Assembly (NCBI RefSeq): GCF_047124445.1
Contig: NZ_CP138921.1
Span: 3,286,001 to 3,350,000, forward strand
Reading direction: 5' to 3'
Source of the DNA: Shimia sp047124445
Lineage (GTDB): Bacteria; Pseudomonadota; Alphaproteobacteria; Rhodobacterales; Rhodobacteraceae
DNA length: 64,000 nucleotides
In this document: positions 34,117 through 43,081 of the stretch, in pieces
Layout: the number at the start of each line of letters is the position of its first letter
Position numbering within the stretch: position 1 is the first letter of the stretch
Notes under the pieces: generated by a model
Told to the model about the DNA's origin: nothing
Database searches by the model: none
The model's input: only the letters and a program-made list of their open reading frames with translations
Program-made: the position numbers and the translations under genes

Positions 34117-35040
34117 CTAGCCTTGTGGGGTCACGCCGGGGCGGGCCTTGCCGCGCTTGAGGCCCAGTTGCCGTTCCCGCCAGATGATCAGGATGCCTGC
34201 AGCGATGACGATGGACGCGCCGATCAGCATCTGTGCTGTGGGCACTTCCGAGAACCAGACGTAGCCGATCAGGATGGCAAACAAGATGGCGACGTAGTCA
34301 AACGGGGCCACAACCGAGGCAGGGGCAAAGCGATAGCTTGATGTCAGCATGATCTGGGCCACGCCGCCGATCAGACCTGCGCCAATCAGCATTGCGGCCT
34401 GTTCCCAAGTGGGCACAACCCAGCCAAAGGGGATGGTCAGCAGGGACAGGCAAGACGCCGTCAGCGAAAAGTAGAACACAATGGCGGAGGTCTGATCGGT
34501 TTGGACCAACCTCCGGATGTGGATTTGCGCGAGGGCGGCAAAGACCGCAGAGCCGAGCACCAGCATCACGCCAACGGTGGCCATGGCAGAGGCCTGATCC
34601 GCGTCAAAGATGGTTAGGCGCGGCCAGAGCACCACTGTGACGCCGATCAGTCCGATGCCGACGGCGGTCAGGCGAAAGGCGCGGACCTCTTCGCCAAGGA
34701 ACATGGCGGCAAAAATCACAATCATCAGCGGTGTGGCAAAGCCGATGGCGGTGACTTCGGGCAGGGGCAGGAGCCCCAGTGCGGCAAAGTTCATCGCCAT
34801 GGCGGTGGTGCCGATCACGCCGCGCCAGACATGGCCCATGCCGTTTTTCACGCGCAGGCCCTGTGGCATTTCTCCACGCTGAATGAGCCATCCGAAGATC
34901 ACAAACATCGCAAAGAAGGACCGGAAGAACACAGCTTCGCCCGCGGGCACGTCATCCGCGGTGGCCTTGATCAGCGCGGCCATAACGGAGAAGAGCGCGA
35001 TGGCGGTGATCTTGAAGGCAATACCTTTGAGCGGCTGCAT
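34117..35040 (-). CDS. EamA/DMT-family transporter
   Basis: A 307-residue protein with ten membrane segments in two EamA repeats (AVFFRSFFAMFVIFGWLIQRG in the first, APFDYVAILFAILIGYVWFSEVP in the second). The start at 35040 (MQPLKGIAFKITA) is chosen by family N-terminus; the ribosome-binding site is poor. Export of an amino acid or metabolite is likely, cargo unknown. It converges on the HD gene with a 5-bp gap and diverges from matB. Confidence 0.88.
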   Translation of the reverse strand: MQPLKGIAFKITAIALFSVMAALIKATADDVPAGEAVFFRSFFAMFVIFGWLIQRGEMPQGLRVKNGMGHVWRGVIGTTAMAMNFAALGLLPLPEVTAIGFATPLMIVIFAAMFLGEEVRAFRLTAVGIGLIGVTVVLWPRLTIFDADQASAMATVGVMLVLGSAVFAALAQIHIRRLVQTDQTSAIVFYFSLTASCLSLLTIPFGWVVPTWEQAAMLIGAGLIGGVAQIMLTSSYRFAPASVVAPFDYVAILFAILIGYVWFSEVPTAQMLIGASIVIAAGILIIWRERQLGLKRGKARPGVTPQG

Positions 35041-35159
35041 GGGGAGGTCCGGTGGTTGGGGTTGGCCGGACTGTGGCGCAGGGGCGCAGGAATGACAAGG
35101 CGGGCTTGATCTTTGGCGGGGGAGCGGGAAAGGTCCGTGCCAACTACGGAGGGGCCGCC

Positions 35160-36662
35160 ATGTATCAGGACAACTATTTGATAGCCGCGCTGAGCGCATC
35201 TGCGGAGGGGCGCGGGCGTGAGGTGTTTGCCGAGGTGCCAGGAGGCGATCCGGTGACTTTTGGCGGTCTGTTTGCCGGTGCAGAGCGTATGGCGGCGGCT
35301 TTGGTCACCCAGGGTGTGCAATCCGGAGACCGCGTGGCGGTGCAGGTGGAGAAGACGATTGAGGCGATCCAGCTCTATCTCGGCACGGTTATGGCGGGTG
35401 GCGTGTTTCTGCCGCTCAACACGGCCTACACGACCTCTGAGGTGGCTTATTTCCTTGGAGATGCCACGCCGCGTGTGGTGGTTTGTGATCCTGCTAAAGC
35501 GGAAGAGATTGTACCGATTGCTGAAGGCGCAGCGGTGCTGACGCTGGATGGCGCTGGGCAGGGCAGCCTGACCGATCTGGCCGATGGTCAAACCGGGTTT
35601 GAGCCGGTGGCCCGCGGCGCGGATGATCTGGCAGCAATCTTGTATACCTCGGGCACCACGGGGCGCTCTAAAGGCGCGATGCTGAGCCATGATAACCTGC
35701 TGTCCAATTCTGAGACGTTGCGGGATTATTGGCGGTTCACCAAAGAGGATGTGCTGATCCACGCCTTGCCAATCTTCCACACGCACGGGCTGTTTGTGGC
35801 CACCAATGTGGCGCTGCTGTCAGGCGCCTCGGTGGTGTTCCTGGCGAAGTTTGATGCGGATGCGATTTTGGACGCCATGCCTAAGGCAACCAGTCTGATG
35901 GGCGTGCCGACGTTTTACACACGGCTGTTGAAAGACGCGCGGCTGACCAAAGAGCTAGCGGCCAATATGCGGTTGTTCATTTCCGGCTCTGCCCCGCTGT
36001 TGGTCGATACACATGAGCAATGGGAAGCGCGCACCGGGCACCGGATTCTTGAGCGCTATGGCATGACCGAAACCAATATGAGCACGTCCAATCCCTATGA
36101 GGGTGAGCGGCGGGCTGGCACAGTGGGCTTCCCGTTGCCGGGTGTCGAGGCACGGATTCGCGCGGACGGCGCAGAGGTGGCGCAGGGTGAGATTGGTGTC
36201 CTGGAAGTGCGCGGGCGCAATGTTTTTCAGGGCTATTGGCAGATGCCGGAAAAGACAGCGGAAGAACTGTTGCCGGATGGGTGGTTCATCACGGGGGATT
36301 TGGCCAAGGTGGACGGCGATGGCTACGTGACCATCGTGGGGCGCTCCAAGGATCTGGTGATTACCGGCGGGTTCAATGTGTACCCCAAGGAAATCGAGTC
36401 GCTGATTGATGATCTGGATGGCGTGCTCGAAAGCGCAGTCATTGGTGTGCCGCACGCGGATTTTGGTGAGGCGGTGGTGGCCGTGGTGGTGCGCTCTGAT
36501 CCCACTTTGACCGAGGCGCAAGTGAGTGGGCCGTTGTCGGTGAGCCTGGCGAAGTTCAAACAGCCCAAACAGGTGATCTTTCTGCCCGAGCTGCCCCGCA
36601 ACACCATGGGCAAGGTGCAGAAGAAGGCGCTGCGCGAGAGCTACGCGGGGCTGTTCTCCTAA
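35160..36662 (+). CDS. matB: Malonyl-CoA synthase
   Basis: A 500-residue acyl-adenylate-forming enzyme expected to make malonyl-CoA from malonate, CoA and ATP. The P-loop TSGTTGRSKG is at 163-172, the substrate pocket region reads LPIFHTHGLF, A8 motifs are GRSKDLVITGGFNVYPKEIE, and the catalytic lysine is Lys485 (TMGKVQ). The overall match is to MatB rather than acetyl- or long-chain acyl-CoA ligases. GGAGG precedes the ATG at 35160. No malonyl-CoA decarboxylase or malonate transporter is adjacent, so it may feed fatty acid synthesis. Confidence 0.9.
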   Translation: MYQDNYLIAALSASAEGRGREVFAEVPGGDPVTFGGLFAGAERMAAALVTQGVQSGDRVAVQVEKTIEAIQLYLGTVMAGGVFLPLNTAYTTSEVAYFLGDATPRVVVCDPAKAEEIVPIAEGAAVLTLDGAGQGSLTDLADGQTGFEPVARGADDLAAILYTSGTTGRSKGAMLSHDNLLSNSETLRDYWRFTKEDVLIHALPIFHTHGLFVATNVALLSGASVVFLAKFDADAILDAMPKATSLMGVPTFYTRLLKDARLTKELAANMRLFISGSAPLLVDTHEQWEARTGHRILERYGMTETNMSTSNPYEGERRAGTVGFPLPGVEARIRADGAEVAQGEIGVLEVRGRNVFQGYWQMPEKTAEELLPDGWFITGDLAKVDGDGYVTIVGRSKDLVITGGFNVYPKEIESLIDDLDGVLESAVIGVPHADFGEAVVAVVVRSDPTLTEAQVSGPLSVSLAKFKQPKQVIFLPELPRNTMGKVQKKALRESYAGLFS

Positions 36663-36669
36663 TGCAAAA

Positions 36670-36689
36670 CGGGGGCCGATTGGCCCCCG
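36670..36689. terminator. Bidirectional terminator between matB and ilvE
   Basis: CGGGGGCC (36670-36677) and GGCCCCCG (36682-36689) form a perfect 8-bp stem with a 4-nt loop between the two convergent stop codons. On the minus strand it is followed by TTTTGC. Confidence 0.75.
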
Positions 36690-36713
36690 CTTCGATTTGA
36701 TCTGTTGAGCAGC

Positions 36714-37583
36714 TTACGCGCGCACGAGTTTCTCGTAGGACTCGGCGATGTCGCGGGTGATGTCGCCCACTTCAAAGGTGTAGTCGCCAATCTGGCCCAC
36801 TGGGGTCACTTCGGCGGCGGTGCCGGTCAGCCAGCACTGCTCAAAGTCAGCGAGTTCCTCTGGCATGATGTGACGCTCGATCACGTTGATGCCTTTGTCT
36901 TTCAGCATGCCAATCACGGTCTGACGGGTGATGCCGTTCAGGAAGCAATCCGGGGTTGGCGTGTGCACTTCGCCGTCTTTCACGAAGAAGATGTTGGCGC
37001 CGGTCGCCTCGGCCACATAGCCACGGTAGTCCATGAACAGGGCGTCCGAGCAACCTTTGGCCTCTGCCTTGTGCTTGGAGATGGTGCAAATCATGTAAAG
37101 ACCTGCCGCCTTGGCGTGCACCGGGATGGTTTCCGGGCTTGGGCGTTTCCATTCCGCGATGTCGAGCTTGGCGCCCTGCATTTTGGCGTCGCCATAGTAG
37201 GCACCCCAAGGCCAGATCGCGATGGCAACGCGGACAGGGTTGGCCGCAGAAGCGACACCCATGTCTTCGCCGGAGCCGCGCCATACAACAACACGCACAT
37301 AGGCGTCTTCAAGGCCGGACTTCTTCAGGGTTTCCTGCTTGGCCGCCTCGAGCTCTTCCAGAGAGATCGGCATCGGCATGTCGAGAGCTTCGGCAGATTT
37401 GAACAGGCGTTCGTTGTGCTCTTTGCTCTTGAAAATTTTGCCGTTGTAGGCACGTTCGCCTTCAAAGACGGAGCTTGCGTAATGCAGCGCGTGGCTCAGG
37501 ACGTGGACCTTGGCCTCGCGCCAGTCAACAAACTCGCCATCCATCCAGATGACGCCGTCACGATCGTCATATGCACCAGCCAT
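36714..37583 (-). CDS. ilvE: Branched-chain amino acid aminotransferase
   Basis: A 289-residue PLP class IV aminotransferase for the last step of valine, leucine and isoleucine synthesis. The likely PLP lysine is Lys158 in HAKAAGLYM, and the phosphate-binding region GYVAEATGANIFFVKDG is intact. The start at 37583 has AAGGAA upstream; an earlier in-frame codon lacks one. Related D-amino-acid aminotransferases are possible, but the length and motifs favour IlvE. Divergent from petP. Confidence 0.94.
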   Translation of the reverse strand: MAGAYDDRDGVIWMDGEFVDWREAKVHVLSHALHYASSVFEGERAYNGKIFKSKEHNERLFKSAEALDMPMPISLEELEAAKQETLKKSGLEDAYVRVVVWRGSGEDMGVASAANPVRVAIAIWPWGAYYGDAKMQGAKLDIAEWKRPSPETIPVHAKAAGLYMICTISKHKAEAKGCSDALFMDYRGYVAEATGANIFFVKDGEVHTPTPDCFLNGITRQTVIGMLKDKGINVIERHIMPEELADFEQCWLTGTAAEVTPVGQIGDYTFEVGDITRDIAESYEKLVRA

Positions 37584-37722
37584 GGTCGTTCCTTTCGCTT
37601 GCCAAAGGGCTTTCAATTTTCCATTTGTTGCGCGTCATATGGCCGAAACGGTCATAAAATTGCGCAAAACCTGCGATTCGCTACCAGTTAGCGCTTGGAG
37701 TGTCAACAAAGCTGACGTATTG

Positions 37723-37740
37723 TGACGGGCAAACCTGTCA
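37723..37740. promoter_or_regulatory. Imperfect dyad upstream of petP, candidate autoregulatory operator
   Basis: TGACGGG (37723-37729) and CCTGTCA (37734-37740) form a 7-bp inverted repeat with one non-complementary position around CAAA. It ends 12 bp before the petP ribosome-binding site (37752-37757). MarR proteins commonly bind dyads of this size in their own promoters. A second small dyad, CGCTA/TAGCG, lies at 37679-37693. Confidence 0.4.
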
Positions 37741-37761
37741 ATTGTGATGCTGGAGGGCCAA

Positions 37762-38259
37762 ATGAGCGATCCAATTCGGAGTGAGAACCTGCTTTATCTC
37801 ACCGATGAGCAGCTGCGGCAGGGGATTGAGGCGATGTATTTTGCCTATCGCGGCTTCACCGCCGATCCGGACCGAATCCTTGAGAGCATGGCCTATGGGC
37901 GGGCGCATCATCGCGCAATTCACTTCATCAACCGCGCGCCGGGCACCACTGTGACCAACTTGCTCGACATTCTGGGGGTGACCAAACAGTCACTCAATCG
38001 TGTGTTGCGCACTTTGATTGAAGATGGGCTTGTGGAAAGTCGCGTGGGCACGTCTGATCGGCGGGAGCGGAACCTGTTTTTGACCGAAGAAGGCACGGCG
38101 TTGGAGCATCGCTTGTCGGACGCGCAGCGGGTGCGGATGCGCACGGCGTTTCGCGAGGCGGGACCGGAGGATGTGGCCGGGTTCCGGCGGGTGCTTGAGG
38201 CGATGATGGAAGGTGAAATGAAACGGCAATATCTGTCACTGCGTGAGTCAGGCAAATGA
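37762..38259 (+). CDS. petP: MarR-family regulator PetP
   Basis: A 165-residue winged-helix regulator. The recognition region is VTNLLDILGVTKQSLNRVLRTLIEDGLVE and the wing is RVGTSDRRERNLFLTEEG, with flanking dimerisation helices. The ATG at 37762 has GGAGGG at 37752. It overlaps petR by 4 nt. In Rhodobacter capsulatus, petP and petR form one operon and petR is needed for cytochrome bc1 expression; the same pairing here supports the name. Confidence 0.88.
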   Translation: MSDPIRSENLLYLTDEQLRQGIEAMYFAYRGFTADPDRILESMAYGRAHHRAIHFINRAPGTTVTNLLDILGVTKQSLNRVLRTLIEDGLVESRVGTSDRRERNLFLTEEGTALEHRLSDAQRVRMRTAFREAGPEDVAGFRRVLEAMMEGEMKRQYLSLRESGK

Positions 38260-38957
38260 AAGACATCGATCCCCACCTGCTGATTGTGGATGATGATGAG
38301 CGTATTCGGGAGCTTCTGCGGAAGTTCCTGATGCGAAATGGGTTTTTGGTGTCGGCAGCCCGCGACGCGGCGCATGCGCGGCGGATTCTGTCGGGGTTGG
38401 ATTTTGACCTGATTGTGCTCGACGTGATGATGCCGGGCGAAGATGGCATGAGCCTGACCCGTGGTATTCGCGAGACCTCGCAGACACCGATCATGCTGTT
38501 GACCGCCAAAGGTGAGACCGAAGATCGGATTACGGGACTTGAGGCTGGGGCAGATGACTATCTGGCCAAGCCGTTTGAGCCCAAAGAGTTGCTGTTGCGG
38601 ATCAATGCCATTCTGCGGCGGATGCCGGAGGTGGATGAGGCCTCCACGGTGCCCAAGGTGCTGCATCTGGGGGGCATTCGTTATGATATTGATCGCGGCG
38701 AGATGTGGCAGGGCGAGGAACCTGTGCGCCTGACCGCCACTGAGAGCCAGCTGATGAAAATCTTCTCCAAAACACCGGGCGAGGCCGTGAGCCGCGGCAA
38801 GCTGGTGGAGGAGTTGGGCAGGGACAAAGGTCAGGCGCAGGAGCGGGCGGTGGATGTGCAAATCACCCGTTTGCGGCGCAAGATCGAGGAAGACCCGAAA
38901 CAGCCACGTTACCTGCAAACGGTGCGCGGGGCGGGGTACATGCTGGCGCCGGACTGA
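38256..38957 (+). CDS. petR: OmpR-family response regulator PetR
   Basis: A 233-residue response regulator. The receiver domain has acidic residues at 12-14, phospho-acceptor Asp56 (IVLDVMMPG) and Lys in LAKPFEPKE. The winged-helix DNA-binding domain (about 130-231) ends RAVDVQITRLRRKIE. No sensor kinase gene is nearby. In R. capsulatus PetR is reported as required for cytochrome bc1 synthesis. The bc1 genes themselves are not in this window. Confidence 0.9.
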   Translation: MKDIDPHLLIVDDDERIRELLRKFLMRNGFLVSAARDAAHARRILSGLDFDLIVLDVMMPGEDGMSLTRGIRETSQTPIMLLTAKGETEDRITGLEAGADDYLAKPFEPKELLLRINAILRRMPEVDEASTVPKVLHLGGIRYDIDRGEMWQGEEPVRLTATESQLMKIFSKTPGEAVSRGKLVEELGRDKGQAQERAVDVQITRLRRKIEEDPKQPRYLQTVRGAGYMLAPD

Positions 38958-39003
38958 TCAGGCGGCGTAGCACGCACAGCACATAGAATTGGGGGGGAGT
39001 GGC

Positions 39004-39939
39004 ATGGCCACAGCGTTGTTCAGTCACGAGAGTTCGTTGCAGCACCAGACACCTGCGGGCCATGCGGAGCAGGTTGCGCGGATCGAGCATATTCAGGCGG
39101 CCCTAAAGGCGGCCAAGTTTGACGGGTTGGATCGACGTGAGGCGCCAGCGTGTTCGGACGCGGATATTCTATTGTGCCATCCGCAGAGCCATCTGGAAGC
39201 CATCACAGCGGCGGAGCCGGAGAGTGGCATCATTTCGTTGGACGAAGACACCTTTATGTCGCCGGGGTCCACATTGGCGGCGCGGCACGGGGTTGGCGGC
39301 TGTCTGGCGGCGGTGGATGCGGTGCTGGCGGGTGAGGTGAGCAATGCCTTTGTGGCGTGCCGTCCACCCGGACATCATGCGGAGCAGAGCAAGCCGATGG
39401 GGTTTTGCCTGTTTGGTACGGCAGCGATTGCGGCCAAACATGCTCTGGAACGTCACGGGCTGAGCCGTGTGGCGGTGGTGGATTTTGATGTGCACCACGG
39501 CAACGGTACACAGGCGCTTTTGTGGAACGAGCCGCGTAGCCTGTTCATTGGCAGTCATCAAAATCCGCTGTGGCCGGGCACTGGTATGCCAGAGGAAACG
39601 GGTGCGCAGGACAACGTAATGAACCTGCCGTTGCCGCCACACAGTGACGGGCGGCTGATGCGGGCGACCTATGAGGCGGAAGTGTTTCCGGCCTTGGAGG
39701 CATTTAAACCAGAATTGCTGATCCTGTCGGCGGGGTTTGATGCGCATAAGGACGATCCCTTGGCGCAGCTGGAATGGTCCGAGGCGGATTTTGTCTGGCT
39801 GACGCATAAGTTCTGTGACCTGGCGGATAAACACTGTCACGGGCGGGTGGTCTCGACTTTGGAAGGTGGATATGATCTGAACGCTTTGGCAGCGTCGGTG
39901 GCGGCGCATGTTGAGGTTTTGATGGAGAGAGCCGGATGA
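39004..39939 (+). CDS. Histone deacetylase-family protein (acetoin utilisation/acetylpolyamine amidohydrolase type)
   Basis: A 311-residue zinc hydrolase of the class II histone deacetylase fold. Metal and catalytic residues are visible: His124-His125 in RPPGHHAE, the DFDVHHGNGTQ motif (160-170) and a later Asp in SAGFDAHKDDPL. Bacterial members deacetylate acetylpolyamines or lysines, or have unknown targets. The ATG at 39004 follows a purine-rich site. The gene overlaps xseB by 4 nt and heads the cluster with ispA and dxs. Confidence 0.93.
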   Translation: MATALFSHESSLQHQTPAGHAEQVARIEHIQAALKAAKFDGLDRREAPACSDADILLCHPQSHLEAITAAEPESGIISLDEDTFMSPGSTLAARHGVGGCLAAVDAVLAGEVSNAFVACRPPGHHAEQSKPMGFCLFGTAAIAAKHALERHGLSRVAVVDFDVHHGNGTQALLWNEPRSLFIGSHQNPLWPGTGMPEETGAQDNVMNLPLPPHSDGRLMRATYEAEVFPALEAFKPELLILSAGFDAHKDDPLAQLEWSEADFVWLTHKFCDLADKHCHGRVVSTLEGGYDLNALAASVAAHVEVLMERAG

Positions 39940-40178
39940 GCGACATACCTGTTGAAGAGATGAGCTTTGAAGCGGCAATGCGCGAGCTGGAGCAGGTTGT
40001 GGGCCAGTTGGAGCGCGGCGACGTGGAGCTGGAGAAATCCATTGCGCTGTATGAGCGTGGCGCGGCGTTGAAGGCCCGCTGTGAGGCGAAGCTCAAAGAG
40101 GCCGAAGAAAAGGTCGCGGCGATCACTTTGGATGGCAATGGCAACCCGGCCGGTTTGACACCGGTTGAGGGCATGTAA
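39936..40178 (+). CDS. xseB: Exodeoxyribonuclease VII small subunit
   Basis: An 80-residue helical protein with the XseB signature EMSFEAAMRELEQVVGQLERG followed by LEKSIALYERGAALKARCEAKL. It associates in several copies with XseA to form the single-strand-specific nuclease; xseA is not in this window. Start overlaps the deacetylase stop (ATGA). Confidence 0.97.
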   Translation: MSDIPVEEMSFEAAMRELEQVVGQLERGDVELEKSIALYERGAALKARCEAKLKEAEEKVAAITLDGNGNPAGLTPVEGM

Positions 40179-40205
40179 GCCAATCCGTCAGCCGCAGGGG
40201 CCGCA

Positions 40206-41075
40206 ATGTTTGAGACACGTTTGAAAGAGGCCGCCACGCAGGTGGAGGCCCATCTGCTTGAGGTGATGGCGCCGTTTGGAGATCTGCCGGTGGTGGACGC
40301 CATGCGCTACGCTAGTGCGGGTGGCAAGCGTCTGCGGGCGTTTCTGGTGCTGGAAAGCGCGCGGTTGCATGGGGTTGATCCCAAACATGCGATTTGGCCG
40401 GCGACAGCAATCGAGGCGATGCACGCCTATTCACTGGTGCATGATGACCTGCCGTGTATGGATGACGATGATATGCGGCGGGGGCTGCCGACCACGCATA
40501 TCAAGTGGGACGAATGCACTGCTGTGCTGGCAGGGGATGCCTTGCAGACGCTGGCGTTTGAATGTGTAAGCCGGGAGGACTGTCACGAAGATCCGGCGGT
40601 GCGTGCGGAGTTGACAGTTTCGCTGGCGCGCGCAGCCGGGGCGCAGGGCATGGTGTTGGGTCAAGCGTTGGATATTGCGGCGGAGACCGCACCGGTTCCG
40701 CTGACCTTGCAGGAAATCACCCGCTTGCAAGCGGGCAAGACCGGAGCGTTGATTGCCTGGTCTGCTACGGCGGGGGCTGTGATGGGCAAGGCGGACATTG
40801 AACCGTTGATGCGCTATTCGCTGGACCTTGGTTTAGCGTTTCAGATAGCGGATGATATTCTGGATGTGGAAGGCGATGCCGAGAAGGTTGGCAAAGCCGT
40901 TGGCAAGGATGCCAATGCCGGGAAGGCGACCTTTGTGTCGTTGTTGGGATTGGATGGCGCCAAACAGCGGGCCCGCGACCTTGTGACGGATGCATGTGAG
41001 GCGCTTTCCGTTTACGGTAAAGATGCGGATACCTTGCGGGAGGCGGCGCGTTTCGTTATCTCGCGGGACAGCTAA
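40206..41075 (+). CDS. ispA: Farnesyl/geranyl diphosphate synthase (polyprenyl synthetase)
   Basis: A 289-residue all-helical prenyltransferase that condenses isopentenyl diphosphate with allylic diphosphates. The first Asp-rich motif is in HDDLPCMDDDDMRRG and the second in FQIADDILD. Its position between xseB and dxs is the usual alphaproteobacterial arrangement and supplies precursor for quinones, undecaprenol and, if present, carotenoids. Product chain length is inferred as C15. Confidence 0.95.
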   Translation: MFETRLKEAATQVEAHLLEVMAPFGDLPVVDAMRYASAGGKRLRAFLVLESARLHGVDPKHAIWPATAIEAMHAYSLVHDDLPCMDDDDMRRGLPTTHIKWDECTAVLAGDALQTLAFECVSREDCHEDPAVRAELTVSLARAAGAQGMVLGQALDIAAETAPVPLTLQEITRLQAGKTGALIAWSATAGAVMGKADIEPLMRYSLDLGLAFQIADDILDVEGDAEKVGKAVGKDANAGKATFVSLLGLDGAKQRARDLVTDACEALSVYGKDADTLREAARFVISRDS

Positions 41076-41090
41076 CCGGAAGGCGCGCCT

Positions 41091-43019
41091 ATGTCAGCGA
41101 GACCCCAGACCCCATTGTTGGATCAAGTGAACTTGCCGGAAGACCTAAAACGGTTTTCTGACAGTGAGTTGACGCAAATTGCGCATGAGCTGCGGTCTGA
41201 AACGATCTCCGCTGTGAGTGAAACCGGCGGGCATTTGGGCGCAGGATTGGGCGTGGTGGAGCTGACCGTGGCGCTGCACGCGGTGTTTGACATGCCGCGT
41301 GACAAGCTGATCTGGGATGTGGGCCACCAGTGTTATCCGCATAAGATTTTGACCGGTCGCCGCGATCGGATTCGCACCCTGCGTCAGGAAGGCGGCCTGT
41401 CCGGCTTCACCAAGCGCAGCGAAAGCGTGTTTGACCCCTTTGGCGCGGCCCATAGTTCGACCTCGATTTCGGCGGCGCTGGGCTTTGCGGTGGCGCGTGA
41501 TCTGGGCGGACAGTGTGACGGCGGCCTGGGCGATGCGATTGCGGTGATTGGCGACGGGTCGATCACGGCGGGCATGGCCTATGAGGCGATGAACAACGCA
41601 GGCCATCTCGGCAAGCGCATGTTTGTGATCCTGAACGACAACGATATGTCGATTGCGCCGCCTGTGGGGGCGATGAGCGAATATCTGTCCCGTCTTTATG
41701 CCGGTGAGCCGTTCCAGGAATTGAAGTCTGCCGCCAAAGGCGCGGTGAGCCTGTTGCCGGAACCGTTCCGCGAAGGCGCCAAACGGGCCAAAGATGTGCT
41801 TAAGGGCATGACCGTCGGTGGCACGCTGTTTGAGCAGCTGGGCTTTTCCTACGTTGGGCCGATTGATGGCCACGACATGGACCAACTCCTGCCATTGCTG
41901 CGCACGTTGCGTCAGCGCGCGACCGGACCGGTGCTGCTGCATGTGATCACCAAGAAGGGCAAGGGCTACGCCCCTGCCGAGGCGGCGCGCGACAAAGGCC
42001 ATGCCACCGCGAAGTTTGATGTGCCCACCGGTAAGCAGCACAAAGCGCCCTCCAATGCACCGAGTTATACCTCGGTGTTTGGCAATGCGCTGGTTGAGGA
42101 AGCGGCTGAGGACAGCCGAATTTGCGCGGTGACGGCGGCGATGCCGGATGGCACAGGCTTGAACTTGTTTGCCGAACGCTATCCGAGCCGGTGTTTTGAT
42201 GTGGCGATTGCCGAACAGCATGGCGTGACATTCTCCGCCGCTCTGGCAGCAGGGGGCATGAAGCCGTTCTGCGCGATGTACTCGACCTTCCTGCAGCGTG
42301 GCTATGATCAGGTGGTGCACGATGTGGCGATACAACGCCTGCCGGTGCGTTTTGCGATTGACCGTGCAGGGCTGGTTGGTGCGGATGGGGCCACCCATGC
42401 GGGCAGTTTTGACATCGCCTTTATGGCCAACCTGCCGGGTATGGTGGTGATGGCGGCGGCGGATGAAGCCGAGCTGAAACATATGGTGGCCACGGCGGCG
42501 GCCTATGACGACGGTCCGATTGCCTTCCGATACCCGCGCGGCGAAGGCGTCGGGGTTGAGCTGCCGGAGCGCGGTGAAGTTCTGGAGATCGGTAAAGGTC
42601 GTGTGGTGCAGGAGGGCAGCCGCGTGGCGCTGTTGTCCTTTGGCACCCGTTTGGAAGAGACCCGTAAGGCGGCAGAGGCGCTAGCGGCGCGGGGCATCAC
42701 TCCGACGATTGCCGACGCGCGGTTTGCCAAGCCTTTGGACCGCGACATGATCCTGGATCTGGCGGCCAAGCATGAGGCGCTGATCACCATTGAAGAGGGC
42801 GCTGTTGGCGGGTTTGGCAGCCATGTGGCGCAGTTGTTGGCGGAAGAAGGCGCTTTTGATGGCGGGCTGAAGTATCGCTCGATGGTGCTGCCGGACACGT
42901 TCATTGATCAGGCCAGCCCGAAGGCGATGTATGATGTGGCGGCGATGAACGCTGAGCACATCGAAGCCAAGGTGTTGGACGCGCTCGGCATCACAACGCT
43001 GGACAGCAAGCGCGCCTAA
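41091..43019 (+). CDS. dxs: 1-Deoxy-D-xylulose-5-phosphate synthase
   Basis: A 642-residue thiamine-diphosphate enzyme that makes DXP from pyruvate and glyceraldehyde 3-phosphate, the entry step of the MEP isoprenoid pathway. The ThDP motif GDGSITAGMAYEAMNN is near residues 150-165. The pyrimidine domain contains DVAIAEQHGVTFSAALA with the conserved Glu, and the C-terminal domain begins near 510. Length is normal. It is 15 bp downstream of ispA, so both isoprenoid genes are co-transcribed. Confidence 0.98.
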   Translation: MSARPQTPLLDQVNLPEDLKRFSDSELTQIAHELRSETISAVSETGGHLGAGLGVVELTVALHAVFDMPRDKLIWDVGHQCYPHKILTGRRDRIRTLRQEGGLSGFTKRSESVFDPFGAAHSSTSISAALGFAVARDLGGQCDGGLGDAIAVIGDGSITAGMAYEAMNNAGHLGKRMFVILNDNDMSIAPPVGAMSEYLSRLYAGEPFQELKSAAKGAVSLLPEPFREGAKRAKDVLKGMTVGGTLFEQLGFSYVGPIDGHDMDQLLPLLRTLRQRATGPVLLHVITKKGKGYAPAEAARDKGHATAKFDVPTGKQHKAPSNAPSYTSVFGNALVEEAAEDSRICAVTAAMPDGTGLNLFAERYPSRCFDVAIAEQHGVTFSAALAAGGMKPFCAMYSTFLQRGYDQVVHDVAIQRLPVRFAIDRAGLVGADGATHAGSFDIAFMANLPGMVVMAAADEAELKHMVATAAAYDDGPIAFRYPRGEGVGVELPERGEVLEIGKGRVVQEGSRVALLSFGTRLEETRKAAEALAARGITPTIADARFAKPLDRDMILDLAAKHEALITIEEGAVGGFGSHVAQLLAEEGAFDGGLKYRSMVLPDTFIDQASPKAMYDVAAMNAEHIEAKVLDALGITTLDSKRA

Positions 43020-43031
43020 GACTGGATTGGA

Positions 43032-43064
43032 GCGGGGGGCAGCCCCCGCACCCCCGAGGTATTT
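43032..43064 (+). repeat. Dispersed intergenic element, copy 2 (G5C hairpin plus CCCCCGAGGTATTT)
   Basis: GCGGGGG (43032-43038) pairs with CCCCCGC (43043-43049), then ACCCCCGAGGTATTT ends at 43064. It resembles 22824-22872, differing by loss of one A in the core. Here it sits between convergent genes and may double as a transcription stop. Confidence 0.65.
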
Positions 43065-43081
43065 GCAGAAAGAGAAAGCGC

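Noticed and set aside
41145..42482. Long open frame (445 codons) antisense to dxs
   Set aside because: Same reasoning: no domain, His/Arg/Gln-rich composition, fully inside a certain gene.
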